Below, piece after piece: positions 5,212-6,654 of a stretch of DNA of 6,654 nucleotides. The position numbers were made by a program, and so were the translations under genes. The stretch is from JBAZYV01 sp041658345 (GTDB lineage: Bacteria; Patescibacteriota; Gracilibacteria; UBA1369; 2-02-FULL-48-14): contig JBBAAK010000023.1 in the NCBI GenBank assembly GCA_041658345.1, forward strand, positions 1 to 6,654. The letters run 5' to 3'. The notes below the pieces were generated by a model. The model saw only the letters and a list, made by a program, of their open reading frames with translations, searched no databases and was not told where the DNA came from. Positions within the stretch are counted from its first letter, which is position 1. Every line of letters begins with the position of its first letter.

Positions 5212-5352
5212 ATGAGACAACGATATTCCAAAATACGAATTCATTATTCTTCGTTAATATCGATTGTCGCTATTTCTTGTTTATTAAACACTTCCTGCGA
5301 ATTTTCAGCGGCAAAAAAGCAACAAATTAACCTTTCAGAACATTTGGGATAG
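5212..5352 (+). pseudogene. Signal-peptide part of a frameshifted beta-propeller lipoprotein
   Basis: ATG 5212 opens a 46-codon frame with a basic start (MRQRYSKIRIHY), a hydrophobic core (SSLISIVAISCLL) and N-T-S-C ending at Cys29, a probable lipidation site. Asn at -3 is not ideal, and Cys23 (A-I-S-C) is an alternative. The frame then stops at TAG 5350-5352. The following frame, open from 5288, reads NIWDSKESFKLSEMATSITY and runs straight into the beta-propeller body, so this is its missing N-terminus in another register. Removing one A from the A6 run at 5313-5318 would join the two without a stop. No plausible separate function is seen for the short peptide. Confidence 0.65.
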
Positions 5353-5377
5353 CAAGGAATCGTTTAAGTTATCGGAA

Positions 5378-6379
5378 ATGGCAACATCAATAACTTATGT
5401 ACCTCTTGAGACTCGGCCCGATTGCTTTATTCCCAATGCATTTCAATGCAGAATCAAGGCAACCGATGAACATTTTTTTATAGTTCCGCAAGGCCATCCA
5501 ATGCTGGTTTTTAATCGTAATGGGAGATTTCAAAGGAGGATTGGATCTATTGGTGAAGGTCCTGGTGAGGTAATCGAAATAAAATCCTTTGTTGTTAATG
5601 AAAGACTAGGTTGGATTGCAATCTTCAATCCGGCAAATCATTCGATACTATTGTATTCCTTTCAGGGGTATCTAATCAGGGAATTCGCAGTAGAAAAAAG
5701 CATAGTCAGACTGGCTGAAGATCCAAACGACAATCTCATTTGTTTGTCAGTCGATGTAAAAAGTGAAACGATCGGTGATTCGCGATTGATCTTCCTATCA
5801 CCGGAGGGGATAGAATTACAAAAAGTTGAGATGTATAAAATCACGAAACTGAAGGAGCGTCTTTCAATGAGTTCAGCATTGCAAATCATATGGGAAGAAG
5901 ATGGCTCTATGGAGATTCTTGAGGCGCCCTTCGAATGGATTTACAAGCAAAATCCTAATAAGACTTGGAAATTGAAGCCAGGCTTTAATCCAGGAGTTTT
6001 GGGAAGTATAAATGCCGTTGGACTTTATGGGAATTATTATTTAATTCAGGCAATTAATCCAGAGCTTCACTTCTTTGTTGCATCAAAGGTCACAAGGAAA
6101 GTTGTACATTGCTCAAATCTTGTGGAAAATTCCACTGGACCTGACATTTTTGGTATGGTTAATTATTTGGATGGAGGATTGGTTTTCTGGCCAAAGGCAA
6201 GGATCAATAATAAGAAAATGATTGGCCTTTTTGACTCAACTACTTTGATCGATTATGCGAAGGGAATATTAAAAATGTACGGAGGTGCCGTACCGCATAT
6301 AACTCAGGTTTTCAGGGATATGACCTCAAGATTGACTTATGAAGATAATCCAGTTGTGGCCGTAGTGAGTTTAAAATAA
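5378..6379 (+). CDS. Six-bladed beta-propeller protein (BF2992-like), body
   Basis: This 333-codon frame encodes a Bacteroidota six-bladed beta-propeller of the BF2992/NHL-like kind. Hallmarks are SITYVPLET at residues 4-12, MLVFNRNGRFQRRIGSIGEG followed by PGEV at about 42-65, then repeated strands such as LLYSFQGYLIREF, and the closing EDNPVVAVVSLK. Length and ending fit the mature part of the family, so the 3' end is complete. The first ATG in this frame is 5378, but homology-like sequence (SKESFKLSE) continues upstream in frame, so 5378 is probably not the natural start. The natural N-terminus with its lipoprotein signal is at 5212 in another frame. Read literally, the protein lacks export and may be non-functional. 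Family members are envelope lipoproteins without a settled role, often near thioredoxin-like proteins; a fragment of one is at 110-412. No ribosome binding site precedes 5378. Confidence 0.8.
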   Translation: MATSITYVPLETRPDCFIPNAFQCRIKATDEHFFIVPQGHPMLVFNRNGRFQRRIGSIGEGPGEVIEIKSFVVNERLGWIAIFNPANHSILLYSFQGYLIREFAVEKSIVRLAEDPNDNLICLSVDVKSETIGDSRLIFLSPEGIELQKVEMYKITKLKERLSMSSALQIIWEEDGSMEILEAPFEWIYKQNPNKTWKLKPGFNPGVLGSINAVGLYGNYYLIQAINPELHFFVASKVTRKVVHCSNLVENSTGPDIFGMVNYLDGGLVFWPKARINNKKMIGLFDSTTLIDYAKGILKMYGGAVPHITQVFRDMTSRLTYEDNPVVAVVSLK

Positions 6380-6506
6380 AAGAATTCAAAGTATAAAATT
6401 CGAATTATAGATTTCACAACTTCTAACAATTGCAAAGTATTGATGACAATTAAATTACTGAAGTTTCCCTTATCTAAAATTGTTCAAAAATAAATGATAA
6501 AAAAGA
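6380..6506. other. AT-rich spacer without a recognised terminator
   Basis: The spacer after the beta-propeller gene is AT-rich and holds no frame worth listing. Short inverted repeats such as AATTG and CAATT around 6428-6453 are expected by chance at this composition. No intrinsic terminator was found for the upstream gene. Confidence 0.4.
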
Positions 6507-6579
6507 GCAGCATGATTTTGATAATATTAAGATAATCAATATCTTAATGTCGTCAAACAAATTAAAAAAACCATGCTGC
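6507..6579. repeat. Nested inverted repeats before a possible transposase
   Basis: GCAGCATG (6507-6514) and CATGCTGC (6572-6579) form a perfect outer inverted repeat, continued by a partly matching T-rich/A-rich tract. Inside it, ATTAAGATA (6526-6534) and TATCTTAAT (6540-6548) form a perfect 9-bp stem with a 5-nt loop. The right outer arm contains the ATG of the following frame, so an RNA hairpin could mask the start codon. The left arm may instead mark the end of an insertion sequence. Confidence 0.55.
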
Positions 6580-6654
6580 ACCATAAAAGTACAAAGATTT
6601 TTTCAGAGATCAGTGAATTTTTAACCCCAAGTGAAAAAGGATTTTTCCGGATCA
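6573..6654 (+). CDS. Partial ORF, possible transposase N-terminus
   Basis: ATG 6573 begins a frame that is open to the window edge, giving 27 residues that include MLHHKSTKIFSEISEFLTPS. A short start followed by an amphipathic helix of the 'K-I-F-x-E-I-x-x-F-L' kind is how several Bacteroidota DDE transposases (IS4-like) begin, and the preceding inverted repeats fit an insertion-sequence end. The evidence is short, so this is a guess about the family. There is no clear ribosome binding site, and the start lies in an inverted-repeat arm. Confidence 0.35.
   Translation, partial: MLHHKSTKIFSEISEFLTPSEKGFFRI

Noticed and set aside
5311..5320. A-AAA-AAG slippery sequence as a programmed -1 frameshift site in the beta-propeller gene
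   Set aside because: A -1 shift leads to the third frame, not to the beta-propeller frame, which needs one base skipped. There is also no evident downstream structure.
6381..6455. Weak AT-rich inverted repeats after the beta-propeller gene as a terminator
   Set aside because: The stems are five bases of A/T with long loops and have no T-tract, as expected by chance at this base composition.
1..6654. CRISPR array, tRNA or rRNA genes, toxin-antitoxin or phage-defence genes
   Set aside because: I saw no regularly spaced repeats beyond the two IS21 copies, no tRNA-like cloverleaf and no protein motif of these systems on either strand.

Overview
The window looks like an accessory stretch of a Bacteroidota genome. 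It is AT-rich, most intact genes encode lipoproteins, and the recognisable families are Bacteroidota favourites: a DUF4249-like lipoprotein, PKD repeats fused to a FISUMP domain, and a BF2992-type six-bladed beta-propeller lipoprotein. One promoter candidate has the TTTG / TAnnTTTG layout used by the Bacteroidota primary sigma factor. No more precise taxon can be defended.

Layout. Positions 1-412 hold a coding remnant with a frameshift (9-126) and the C-terminal half of a thioredoxin-like protein (110-412) that lacks its CxxC region. Positions 413-1340 contain no convincing intact gene. Instead there are several short, coding-looking frames in different registers, which suggests decayed genes. 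Positions 1367-4634 are the core of the window: three same-strand genes that overlap by 4 nt or are separated by 2 nt, so clearly one operon. All three encode lipoproteins: a DUF4249-like protein (357 aa), an unrecognised small protein (145 aa) and a protein with four PKD-like domains and a C-terminal FISUMP domain (585 aa). A strong intrinsic terminator at 4790-4822 follows, after a structured stretch of about 155 nt that begins with GTGCG and may be a group II intron remnant.

Positions 4914 to about 5135 are the left end of an IS21-family element: two 16-bp repeats and the first 38 or so codons of istA, cut off abruptly. A TTGACA promoter candidate lies across its truncated edge and faces a beta-propeller lipoprotein gene (5212-6379). 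The signal peptide of that gene is in a different frame from its body, so it is frameshifted, unless the frame is restored at an A6 run. At the right edge, nested inverted repeats precede the start of a possible transposase that runs off the window.

How the parts fit together: the three-lipoprotein operon probably makes cell-envelope, perhaps surface-exposed, proteins that work together. Acidic residues after the lipid-bearing Cys support export in two of them. The thioredoxin-like fragment and the beta-propeller belong to families I associate with each other in Bacteroidota, but both are damaged here. Mobile-element debris on both sides suggests a region under rearrangement. I found no CRISPR, tRNA, rRNA, defence system or other clear new system.
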